57,714 nt of DNA from Saprospiraceae bacterium. Its GTDB lineage: Bacteria > Bacteroidota > Bacteroidia > Chitinophagales > Saprospiraceae. Location of the stretch: contig JALHLK010000032.1 in the NCBI GenBank assembly GCA_022844565.1, forward strand, positions 1 through 57,714, in the 5' to 3' direction. Positions 1-7,413 of this stretch are shown piece after piece. Both the position numbers and the translations under genes were made by a program. The notes beneath the pieces were generated by a model. The model did no database searches. It was given only the letters and a program-made list of their open reading frames with translations, and was not told the DNA's origin. Each line of letters starts with the position of its first letter. The first letter of the stretch is position 1.

Positions 1-116
1 TTCACAAATCCACCTAAAGAAATCGCCGTACACGTAAGTACATACGGTGGTGTGAGAGGACGACAAAGGTTATACTTTTTCTTACTGAAATCTATTACCT
101 TTGTCTCCTACTTAAT
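1..116 (+). mobile_element. 3' end of a group II intron (domains V and VI)
   Basis: Domain V can be folded at 22-51: a 9-bp lower helix (AUCGCCGUA with UACGGUGGU) carrying a CGC catalytic triad, a CA bulge on the 3' side and a GUAA tetraloop. The upper helix is two base pairs shorter than in well-known introns. Domain VI follows at 53-114: GACAAAGGU at 62-70 pairs with ACCUUUGUC at 97-105, the base is closed by UGAG with CUUA, and one unpaired A at 110 is the likely branch point. A110 is seven nucleotides from an AU 3' end at 116. The reverse-transcriptase part and the 5' end lie outside the window. Family assignment is from structure; exact splice site and activity are inference. Confidence 0.75.
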
Positions 117-150
117 TTTGAAAAAGCTGGTGTATTGCTTATTTGCATGG

Positions 151-494
151 TTAAACCCAGATTTGGATTTATGGGCAAGCTCATAAAGAAGGCTTTTGCT
201 AACTTTTATGTTGAAATTTTTGCTATTGAATATCAACTAATTACATTAAGTTAGATGGAATTAAGCATTAGAAATGAACTGCAAGAAAATTATGCTTCAT
301 ATTAGTTTCAGTACTCAATTTTCCGTCCTTTATGAATTGTGAACGATAAGAATAGAAATAGCTGAAATCCAGTTGGTTCCAGTTCGCAACTAAATTGATA
401 TTTCGGATATCAATTTTTAACGCTGCTCATGTGCTTCACTACTATTTTGCCAAATTTCCTTTCGAATAAAGTCTAATACTTAATCTGGGTTAAA
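151..494 (-). repeat. Mosaic hairpin repeat, copy A (inverted orientation)
   Basis: The ends are TTAAACCCAGATT and AATCTGGGTTAAA, an imperfect inverted pair. The part from about 261 to 494 is the reverse complement of copies B and C, including the hairpin AAATTGATATCCGAAATATCAATTT-like segment at 391-416. The part from 151 to 260 is unique to this copy, so the element is longer (about 344 bp). Apart from the intron end, the repeat and one promoter, nothing else is seen in the first 558 bases. Confidence 0.8.
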
Positions 495-520
495 AGAGTC
501 CTATAATGTAAATATTTTAT

Positions 521-528
521 TATTTTTG
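521..528 (+). promoter_or_regulatory. Putative -7 element, TATTTTTG
   Basis: Exact match to the Bacteroidota -7 consensus TAnnTTTG, about 30 nt upstream of the TTG start at 559. No clear -33 TTTG at proper spacing was found. Confidence 0.4.
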
Positions 529-558
529 ATCATTTGAATTAAATTACTACACCATAAA

Positions 559-1506
559 TTGAATACAATTCAAACCTTCAGTATCGATCATCTTAAAGAA
601 TTAAGTGATAAGTACCAAAAATTATTAACAGCCAATACAAGGAAAGCTTATTTGGAAAGCTACATTAAAATGTTAACATTTGAAATTGAAAATATTGAAG
701 TACAGCTACAAGCTGAGATGAAGATATTAAAAAAGAAAAGTCGATTTCTTACTGTTAAAAAGGTCATTAAAGGGGCATTCGATATAGATCGCGATATTTC
801 ACAAATCGAATCAAGTATTACATCAAAAGTCCGTTTAATAAATGAAAAAAATAAAGAAATTGATTTAGACCAATACGAAAAAAATGTAATTGAGGAATTG
901 ATTATCCAACGAGAGCAAATAATTGAGGAATATGCCGCGTACTTTGACTTATGCCTTGATAATTTTCAATCTAATGACCCAAAAACACATAGTGAATTGT
1001 TAAACTTTGACGCAAGAATTAAAGAGCTTAACACACGTTTATTGCAATCAAATGAAGTGTTTGAATCCTTGACTATTTTGAAGAATCAAATGGATGACTT
1101 ATATCCTCTTCTCGCATATTTAGCTTATGGATATAGTGAATCAAATGAGATGAATATAAGTCATTATGGATCAGCTAAAAAAATGACAAGGTTATCTAAT
1201 GAAATCCAACAGTCCATCAAAAAGGTATGGTCAAATGTCAACTTTTCGCATTGTGCAATTTATAAAATTGAGAAAGAAAAAGTTTTACACGGCTTACAAT
1301 ACCTTATCACCCTTAACGAGTCTGAGTTTTTCTTAAAAACCAAAAATGCATACCAATCCATAGATATTATTCTTAATGTATTGAGAGTAAGGCTAAATAA
1401 TGATTTTAAAAGCGTTAAGTCTGATATTGAAGTCTTAGGTAAGAAACTAAAAAACAATCATGAACAAAAGAAACAATGGTTTAAGCGACTTTATGATTTG
1501 GCATAG
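559..1506 (+). CDS. Hypothetical coiled-coil protein
   Basis: I do not recognise this 315-residue protein. It is hydrophilic, has no signal peptide or membrane segment, and is rich in Glu, Lys, Ile and Leu in long heptad-like stretches (roughly residues 30-130 and 270-310), so coiled coils are likely. The start is TTG because the frame is open only from 538 and the first in-frame ATG is at residue 38. Either TTG is used or the 5' end was lost when repeat copy A came to lie just upstream. A -7 promoter element at 521 favours use of TTG. The gene stands alone between repeat A and the copper monooxygenase-like gene. A cytoplasmic structural or scaffold role is possible but is not shown by any motif. 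Confidence 0.6.
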   Translation: MNTIQTFSIDHLKELSDKYQKLLTANTRKAYLESYIKMLTFEIENIEVQLQAEMKILKKKSRFLTVKKVIKGAFDIDRDISQIESSITSKVRLINEKNKEIDLDQYEKNVIEELIIQREQIIEEYAAYFDLCLDNFQSNDPKTHSELLNFDARIKELNTRLLQSNEVFESLTILKNQMDDLYPLLAYLAYGYSESNEMNISHYGSAKKMTRLSNEIQQSIKKVWSNVNFSHCAIYKIEKEKVLHGLQYLITLNESEFFLKTKNAYQSIDIILNVLRVRLNNDFKSVKSDIEVLGKKLKNNHEQKKQWFKRLYDLA

Positions 1507-1609
1507 TCGTTTTTTTTGTGATAGTCGTGATTTCATGGATCGAAAATCTATTAGATCAAAATTGTTGGAATTTTTGTATTTTAACTCCTATAAATTATTA
1601 ATCATTATA

Positions 1610-1617
1610 TATCTTTG
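1610..1617 (+). promoter_or_regulatory. Putative -7 element, TATCTTTG
   Basis: Exact TAnnTTTG match 26 nt before the ATG at 1643. It supports starting the downstream gene at 1643 and not at an upstream in-frame codon. Confidence 0.5.
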
Positions 1618-1642
1618 TCGAGAATACTATAAAGGATTAAAA

Positions 1643-3223
1643 ATGAATAGACTATTTGTCATTTTACTGGCTATGTTTTGCACTTCAATGGTTTACAGTC
1701 AAGTCACTTTTACAAAAGACGTAGCTAAAATTATTTATAATAAATGCACAAGTTGCCATAGGCAAGGTGAAATTGGACCCTTCAGTTTAATGAATTATCA
1801 AGATACAAAACAAAGGGCAGCTTCTATAAAACGAGTAACAATTTCTAAGTTTATGCCACCTTGGAAGCCTGATCCATCTTTTAGTCGTCATTTGGGTGAA
1901 AATTTTTTGACAGATGAAGAAATTAAAAAAATATCGGATTGGGTAGATAGTGGGTCTCCATACGGCAATGCAACAGAAGAACCCCCAATTCCAAATTTCC
2001 CAACTGGAAGTGCTTTAGGAAAGCCTGACTTGGTTTTATCGTTTTCAAAAAAGCATATTCATAAAGGCGATAATAAAGATAAGTATAGATATTTTGTTTT
2101 ACCTAGTGGTTTACTTGAAGATAAGGTCGTAAAAGCGGTAGAGGTTAGGCCTGGTAATGCTAAGATTGTACACCATGCGTTGATTTTTCAAGACACAACA
2201 GGGCAAGCAAAATTGTATGATTCAAGAACGCCAGAATATGGTTTTGAAGGTACATCAGGATTTTCTACTGAGCAGGTTATCTTTTTTACCCAATATCCAG
2301 GTTATGCCCCGGGTCAAAAAGCACTTTATTTTCCAGATGGTATAGGTCAAAAATTAAATAAAGGTGCAGATGTGGTAATACAAGTGCATTATGCTCCGAT
2401 AAGCAAAGAAGAAAGCGATTCTACCACAATCAATATCTTTTTTGCAGATAAAACAGAAAAGGTAAATAGATTTGTACAAGATTATATCTTATTACCATTT
2501 AATTTAGTCACGGGAGCATTTTCTTTTATCATACAACCCAATACTGTTCCAACCTTTGAAGGGCGCCTGACATTAACTGAAGACAGGTCTATTATGGGCA
2601 TTTTTCCTCACATGCATTTATTAGGAAAGAAGTGGGAGGTTTGGTTAGAAAGACCAGATGGATCTAAAGAAAATCTAGTTAGAATCAATGATTGGGATTT
2701 CAATTGGCAGAGCAACTACTATTTCAAAAGATATGTTCCTGCTCCAAAAGGCAGTGTGATCGTCGCAAAGGCAACGTATGACAATACAACTAAAAACCCA
2801 TATAATCCCTTTTCGCCACCACGAAGGGTTTCATGGGGTCAAAATACAACAGATGAAATGTACTATTTACCAATACTAAGTGTACCATATAAAGCGGGTG
2901 ATGAGAATATTGTATTTCAAGATGTCTCGACAAGTGTTGAAGAATTTAACGAAGTACAAACTTCCATCTTAGGTATAACACCCAATCCTTCATCTTCAGA
3001 ATATTCTTATTTAAGCTTCAATCTTCATCAGGGTCAAGACGTAAATATTTCTGTGTTCGACACAAAAGGACAGTTGATAAGAACAATCAAAAAACAAGAA
3101 TACTATAGTCAAGGGCAGCATAGTGTGCCTATCCATACAGAAACACTTCCTTTAGGTTCTTATGTTGTGAGACTAAATGCAAATGGGGTCAGTTATACTT
3201 CTAATTTAATTGTTGTGAGATAA
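1643..3223 (+). CDS. Secreted cytochrome c / copper type II monooxygenase-like protein with T9SS sorting domain
   Basis: The 526-residue protein starts at the ATG that gives a clean signal peptide (residues 1-20, ending YSQ); the frame is open further upstream but lacks signal character. A small c-type heme domain follows with CTSCH at 35-39 and a likely distal Met in MPPW at 71-74. Residues about 150-430 resemble the two-domain PHM/DBH copper fold: HH at 177-178, H in QVHY at 249, HMH at 323-325 and the Met of TTDEM at 406 match the two copper sites. Residues about 444-526 are a type A T9SS C-terminal domain (ITPNPSS start, final VVR). Known relatives fuse a heme domain to this fold; the substrate is unknown. 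The protein is probably exported to the cell surface, with the heme feeding electrons to copper, which is inference. Confidence 0.85.
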   Translation: MNRLFVILLAMFCTSMVYSQVTFTKDVAKIIYNKCTSCHRQGEIGPFSLMNYQDTKQRAASIKRVTISKFMPPWKPDPSFSRHLGENFLTDEEIKKISDWVDSGSPYGNATEEPPIPNFPTGSALGKPDLVLSFSKKHIHKGDNKDKYRYFVLPSGLLEDKVVKAVEVRPGNAKIVHHALIFQDTTGQAKLYDSRTPEYGFEGTSGFSTEQVIFFTQYPGYAPGQKALYFPDGIGQKLNKGADVVIQVHYAPISKEESDSTTINIFFADKTEKVNRFVQDYILLPFNLVTGAFSFIIQPNTVPTFEGRLTLTEDRSIMGIFPHMHLLGKKWEVWLERPDGSKENLVRINDWDFNWQSNYYFKRYVPAPKGSVIVAKATYDNTTKNPYNPFSPPRRVSWGQNTTDEMYYLPILSVPYKAGDENIVFQDVSTSVEEFNEVQTSILGITPNPSSSEYSYLSFNLHQGQDVNISVFDTKGQLIRTIKKQEYYSQGQHSVPIHTETLPLGSYVVRLNANGVSYTSNLIVVR

Positions 3224-3228
3224 AGGGA

Positions 3229-3256
3229 GGATCATCAAATACATTATGGATGACCC
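3229..3256 (+). terminator. Weak terminator-like hairpin
   Basis: GGATCATC and GATGACCC form an 8-bp stem with one mismatch a few bases after the stop of the copper monooxygenase-like gene. The downstream T-tract is poor, so the call is tentative. Confidence 0.35.
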
Positions 3257-3388
3257 ATTCTATTAAATTTAAACTGTACGATTTGACCAATTGAGAAGTG
3301 GTTATACAATCAACTTATAAGGAGATAGATCTTAATAGAGGATAACCTTGAATTGGGCTTTTCATCAGCCTTGTCGATTTCCGTTTTA

Positions 3389-3695
3389 TTTAAACCCAGA
3401 TTACGCATTGGACTTTATTCGAAAGGAAATTAGGCAAAATAGTAGTGAAGCACATGAGCAGCGTAAAAAATTGATATCCGAAATATCAATTTAGCTGCGA
3501 ACTAAAACCAACTGGATTTTAGTTTTTACAATAATTTTTGCAGCCTTAGCTGCATAGAGGACATGAAGGACGTTAAAAATTGACCGCAAGTCAATTTAGT
3601 CTTGAACTGTGGCGCTCCGTCACAGCTATTACAACTTTAAGTTAGGTAGTTTATATTTTCTTGCAGTTAATTTCTAATGCGTAATCTGGGTTAAA
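3389..3695 (+). repeat. Mosaic hairpin repeat, copy B
   Basis: Perfect 15-bp terminal inverted repeats CCCAGATTACGCATT lie at 3395-3409 and 3676-3690. Inside are four hairpins: AAATTGATAT/ATATCAATTT at 3468-3492, GCAGC/GCTGC at 3540-3553, AAATTGAC/GTCAATTT at 3577-3597, and CTGTGGCG/CGTCACAG at 3607-3625. GCAGC (3458-3462) and GCTGC (3494-3498) enclose the first hairpin. The element fills most of the 575-bp gap between the copper monooxygenase-like gene and the VOC gene and has no coding potential. Confidence 0.85.
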
Positions 3696-3707
3696 GGAAT
3701 TTGGACT

Positions 3708-3715
3708 TATCTTTG
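3708..3715 (+). promoter_or_regulatory. Putative -7 element, TATCTTTG
   Basis: Exact TAnnTTTG match 13 nt outside repeat copy B and about 84 nt upstream of the VOC gene. Confidence 0.4.
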
Positions 3716-3798
3716 GTCGCTAATCGTGGGAGATAACAAAGATTTTTTTTGAAATAGGAAAATAGGAATTTGAGAATTTGAAAACTAAATTAATATAA

Positions 3799-4221
3799 AT
3801 GATACAATCTATTGTTCACATCGCTTTAGTCGTAAAGGATTATGATGAAGCCATAGAATTTTATACTAAAAAATTGAATTTTGAATTATTAGAAGACATT
3901 TATCAAGAACAACAAAATAAGAGATGGGTTGTAGTATCGCCAATTGGATCAAAAGGTACAACCATTTTACTTGCTAGAGCTTCAAACCCAGAGCAAGAAA
4001 AGTACGTAGGAAATCAAACTGGAGGAAGGGTTTTTCTTTTTTTGAATACGGATGATTTTTGGAGAGACTATAATGATATGGTGTCTAAAGGGATTGTATT
4101 TGTAAGGGAACCTAAAAAAGAAGATTATGGGCTTGTTGCTGTGTTTGAAGATTTATATGGAAACTTATGGGATCTTTTGGAATTGAACCCTTCCCACCCC
4201 ATCGCAAAAAGGTTGAAATAA
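3799..4221 (+). CDS. VOC (glyoxalase/bleomycin resistance) family protein
   Basis: This 140-residue protein has the single-module length of the vicinal oxygen chelate superfamily. It opens with the typical first strand and helix (IVHIALVVKDYDEAIEFYTK) and ends with the usual FEDLYGNLWDLLEL strand, whose Glu is a common metal ligand; His7 is the likely first ligand. Family members are metal-dependent lyases, dioxygenases or drug-binding proteins and the substrate cannot be read here. It is likely cytoplasmic and active as a dimer. It is monocistronic, convergent with the penicillin acylase gene, and separated from it by only 38 bp. Confidence 0.85.
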   Translation: MIQSIVHIALVVKDYDEAIEFYTKKLNFELLEDIYQEQQNKRWVVVSPIGSKGTTILLARASNPEQEKYVGNQTGGRVFLFLNTDDFWRDYNDMVSKGIVFVREPKKEDYGLVAVFEDLYGNLWDLLELNPSHPIAKRLK

Positions 4222-4259
4222 AATGGATGTTAAGAGCTGCTATAGTTTATCTTCACCCA

Positions 4260-6632
4260 CTATTTTGGCTTAAACATCACTAAAGTCGAAGTCTTGACTA
4301 TCTCTTCTTGATTCATCAACATTTTTCTGAACGCTCCCTTAGCGTAAAGCAATGCCTGATCCTTGTAATGTTTGCTCATGACATTGCCTGACTGGCCTCC
4401 AGGGAGAATACTCATAGAGTTTTCTATATCTGAAAAATCAATAATTCTACGAGTGGAAGGCCCAGCTGTAACATCAAGCTTTTCGGTACCACCATATGAA
4501 AAGGCAAGATTATTGATAACTTCCGATGATCCCTGAGCTGGGTGAGGGCCAACGTTGAAATATTTTCTAAATAAAGCAACTTGACCAAGTGGATGATTTA
4601 ATTCCAAAGTATGAAGATTTTTCCATGCCCAATTAGTAGTCTTATCACTGTATTTAGATTTTAAGTCTTTGATGGTTTGTTTAAAAGATGAAATAATGAT
4701 GTCAGATCTGGATTCCTTATTCGTTGTTGCTATATTATCGCTCCAAGGTGAACTTTCATTTTTTAACTGAAATTCTATAGCTTGTTTTATATGATGAGTC
4801 GTAATTAAAACGCCATAGGCTTCTTTACCAATTTCATCTTCATAAGTATTCCTCAGATAGTTGCGCAGAAACATATAAAAAATACTCGGTGCTGGATCTT
4901 CAGCTTTGTGATCTCCTTTCCATGTAGAGATGACCTTAAGTGATTCTTTTTCGATGGGATCTAGAAGACTTGCATTTTCTAAAGTTTTTACAATAGTTGG
5001 TAAGACCTCTGTAGCCATAATTGAAATATCATCATTGATCATGGTTTTATAATCTTCTATTGTCCATTCATTTTTCTGTGTCAACAATTCATTGATGCGT
5101 CTAGCTCTGTCTTTTGGCAGATAGTAACCTGGTAGTTTAATCTCTTGGTCCGTTGCTGGTTGATTATTGGCTGAATAAACATAGCTGCTTGGTGGATTGA
5201 TGGATTTGGGGTTTTGACTAAAGGGTATAAATGTTCTTTTATCATCTTTTCCGTTTGAACCATTCATGATCATGGTTGTATTAAGGCTATCAGCATAATT
5301 ATATAGTTTTGCAGACGCAATCCAACCAATGTTCCCATCATCATCACCATACATAATATTTAATCCGGGTGATTTGATTTTTTCGCAAGCCGAAAGATAA
5401 TCTTTTAGTGATTTCATATGGGAGATACCATGTACCGCATGCAGTAATTGGTTAGTTTCCTGCGTATGAATCCAATACATTGCAATAGGAGATAAATCTT
5501 TAGTACTTGTCAAAACTTCATTTACAAGTGGTCCCATATGCGTGTTCTCAATATTTAGGTTGATGTTTTCTGCATCTTTTACTTTGATAACTTTTTGAGT
5601 CTTTATAATAGGTAATACCGTATCACCATACATATATGCATTTTCATTTTCTTTTTTTATGGTAAAGAAGTCGACATCATCATTCTCGAGCATGGTCATA
5701 CCATAGGCATATTTTCGGTTATGGCCTAAGGTGGGAAATGGCGTACCAGGGATGTAGTACCCATATATTTCATAATCTTTTACCTTTATATGAGCTTCAT
5801 ACCAAGTACCAGGTTGGCTGTAGCCTATATGTGGATCATTTGCAAAAAGCACCTTCTTATTCTTAGTTTTTTCTGGCCCAACCACCCAACTGTTACTACC
5901 TATAAAAGCTGGGATATTTGATGATTGGAGTATTTTATTAACTTTTACCGACAAGTCACCAATATTTTCTGGAAGATGGGAAGGTATTTTTTCAGTATTG
6001 AAATCATTATATATTCCGAGGTCCTTCAAATATTCAGTGCCATACTTATTGTAAATCTGCGTCATCAACGGGTCTGTTTTATGTGCCATGGCAAAACTAA
6101 AAGCCATATACCCATAAATATTAAAGATATCTTTTATGGTAAATTGAGTTTTTTCTATGCCAAGAATGGTAAATTCTATAGGGGTTTTACCATTTGCTAT
6201 GTATTCATTTATGCCGTCGACATAGGCTTGTGTTAGGATTACCACAGGATCATTTTTGTCTAAAGATTCCACGGTTTTTTGAGAATGATCGTCAATACCC
6301 AAGGTTGCAAAAAGTTTGTCATTGTCTATCATGACATCTCCAAATATTTCTGATAACCTTCCCGGTGCGATACGTCTTACCAGTTCTATCTGCCATAGGC
6401 GCTCTTGAGCATGTACATATCCCAATGCCATCATCGCATCCTTTTCATTTTCGGCTTCGATGTGGGGAATGCCAAAATTGTCAAAATAGGTCTTCGTTTC
6501 CGAGCTTAGACCTTTTATCGTTTTCTCCCCTTCATAAACAGGTTTTAGACTATTTAGGAAAAAATATAATGAAATGCCCAGTAAGGCAAGAATAGTAAAC
6601 AAGCTAATGAGTATTCTTTTCATCCAAATCAT
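4260..6632 (-). CDS. Penicillin acylase family Ntn hydrolase
   Basis: The 790-residue product matches the full length of the penicillin acylase/acyl-homoserine-lactone acylase family. Residues 1-27 form a signal anchor. The A-chain shows the conserved FGIPHIEAENEKDAMMALGY stretch (53-72) and ERLWQIELVRR. The autoproteolysis site is G245-S246-N-S-W, with Ser246 as predicted N-terminal nucleophile of the B-chain, followed by NDPHIGY. The family cleaves amide bonds of beta-lactams, N-acyl amino acids or acyl-homoserine lactones in the periplasm; specificity cannot be told. A second Met at residue 4 could be the start. The gene is monocistronic with its own -7 element. Confidence 0.9.
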   Translation of the reverse strand: MIWMKRILISLFTILALLGISLYFFLNSLKPVYEGEKTIKGLSSETKTYFDNFGIPHIEAENEKDAMMALGYVHAQERLWQIELVRRIAPGRLSEIFGDVMIDNDKLFATLGIDDHSQKTVESLDKNDPVVILTQAYVDGINEYIANGKTPIEFTILGIEKTQFTIKDIFNIYGYMAFSFAMAHKTDPLMTQIYNKYGTEYLKDLGIYNDFNTEKIPSHLPENIGDLSVKVNKILQSSNIPAFIGSNSWVVGPEKTKNKKVLFANDPHIGYSQPGTWYEAHIKVKDYEIYGYYIPGTPFPTLGHNRKYAYGMTMLENDDVDFFTIKKENENAYMYGDTVLPIIKTQKVIKVKDAENINLNIENTHMGPLVNEVLTSTKDLSPIAMYWIHTQETNQLLHAVHGISHMKSLKDYLSACEKIKSPGLNIMYGDDDGNIGWIASAKLYNYADSLNTTMIMNGSNGKDDKRTFIPFSQNPKSINPPSSYVYSANNQPATDQEIKLPGYYLPKDRARRINELLTQKNEWTIEDYKTMINDDISIMATEVLPTIVKTLENASLLDPIEKESLKVISTWKGDHKAEDPAPSIFYMFLRNYLRNTYEDEIGKEAYGVLITTHHIKQAIEFQLKNESSPWSDNIATTNKESRSDIIISSFKQTIKDLKSKYSDKTTNWAWKNLHTLELNHPLGQVALFRKYFNVGPHPAQGSSEVINNLAFSYGGTEKLDVTAGPSTRRIIDFSDIENSMSILPGGQSGNVMSKHYKDQALLYAKGAFRKMLMNQEEIVKTSTLVMFKPK

Positions 6633-6668
6633 AATATAGAAAGTAAAGTGTGTGCTTTAATTAATTTT

Positions 6669-6676
6669 CAAAGGTA
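6669..6676 (-). promoter_or_regulatory. Putative -7 element (TACCTTTG on the minus strand)
   Basis: Exact TAnnTTTG match on the minus strand about 37 nt before the penicillin acylase start. Confidence 0.5.
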
Positions 6677-6753
6677 AATGATAGTTAACTTAATATTTAA
6701 TGAAAAAGGGAATAAATAATTTTATTTTTGAAAGATTTTTGAAATAGAATAGC

Positions 6754-7164
6754 ATGGTAACAAAAAGGAGCATTACACATTTGTCGTATGAAATTATAGG
6801 GTTTGCGATCAAGGTCCATAAAGAGCTTGGTCCAGGACTTTTAGAAAGTGTGTATGAAAAGTGTTTAAAATATGAATTAGAGAAAAATGGCTTTAAAGTA
6901 GAACAACAAGTCTCAGTGCCAATTGTGTAAGATAATATAGATTTTCAAACTGATTTGAGGTTGGACTTATTAGTTGAAAATTTAGTTATTGTGGAACTAA
7001 AAGCAATTGAAGTGATCCATCCTGTTCATGAGGCTGTATTATTATCTTATATGAAAATGCTAAAAAAGCCTCAAGGACTTCTTATCAATTTCCATACGGA
7101 TAAAATTACTAAATCTATGAAGCCTTTTGTAAATGAGTTTTATTCAATTTTGCCTGATGAATAG
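6754..7164 (+). pseudogene. GxxExxY family gene interrupted by a nonsense codon
   Basis: From the ATG the frame encodes MVTKRSITHLSYEIIGFAIK, then the signature GLLESVY, the mark of the GxxExxY (TIGR04256) family. A TAA at 6928-6930 (codon 59) interrupts it, and the same frame then continues with DNIDFQTDLRLDLLVEN and a normal C-terminus to 7164. Family members often have a Tyr where the stop sits, so a single-base change (TAT or TAC to TAA) explains it. Intact members are about 125-135 residues and have a PD-(D/E)xK-like core of unknown role. The second part has no convincing start of its own, so the gene is probably dead unless the stop is suppressed. Confidence 0.8.
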
Positions 7165-7172
7165 GGGTGTTT

Positions 7173-7403
7173 TAAACCATTAAGAAATTAAGGGACATTA
7201 AGGAAGTCAGGTCTTAATGCAATTGAATAACTTAATGGTTTAATAAAAATGAACTATGAACCATTAAGAAATCAAGGGACAATAAGAAATTCAGGTCTTA
7301 ATAAACTTAATACCTTAATGGTTTAATAAAAATGAACCATTAAGAAATTAAAGGCATTAAGGAAGTTAAGTCTTAATGCAGCTTAATACCTTAATGGTTT
7401 AAT
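7173..7403. repeat. Three tandem nested palindromes (CCATTAAG units)
   Basis: Three units of about 70 bp (about 7173-7243, 7259-7325 and 7335-7403) each start with AACCATTAAG and end with its complement CTTAATGGTT. Units 1 and 3 contain an inner pair CATTAAG / CTTAATG, giving a cruciform or long hairpin with two stacked stems. They fill the gap between the convergent GxxExxY pseudogene and the M1/permease gene and could act as a bidirectional terminator. Confidence 0.8.
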
Positions 7404-7413
7404 TAAAAAAACA

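Noticed and set aside
1460-1642. N-terminal extension of the copper monooxygenase-like gene
   Set aside because: It overlaps the preceding gene, and the signal peptide and a -7 element place the start at 1643.
7173-7403. CRISPR-like array
   Set aside because: The units are palindromic throughout and have no unique spacers, and no cas gene is in the window.
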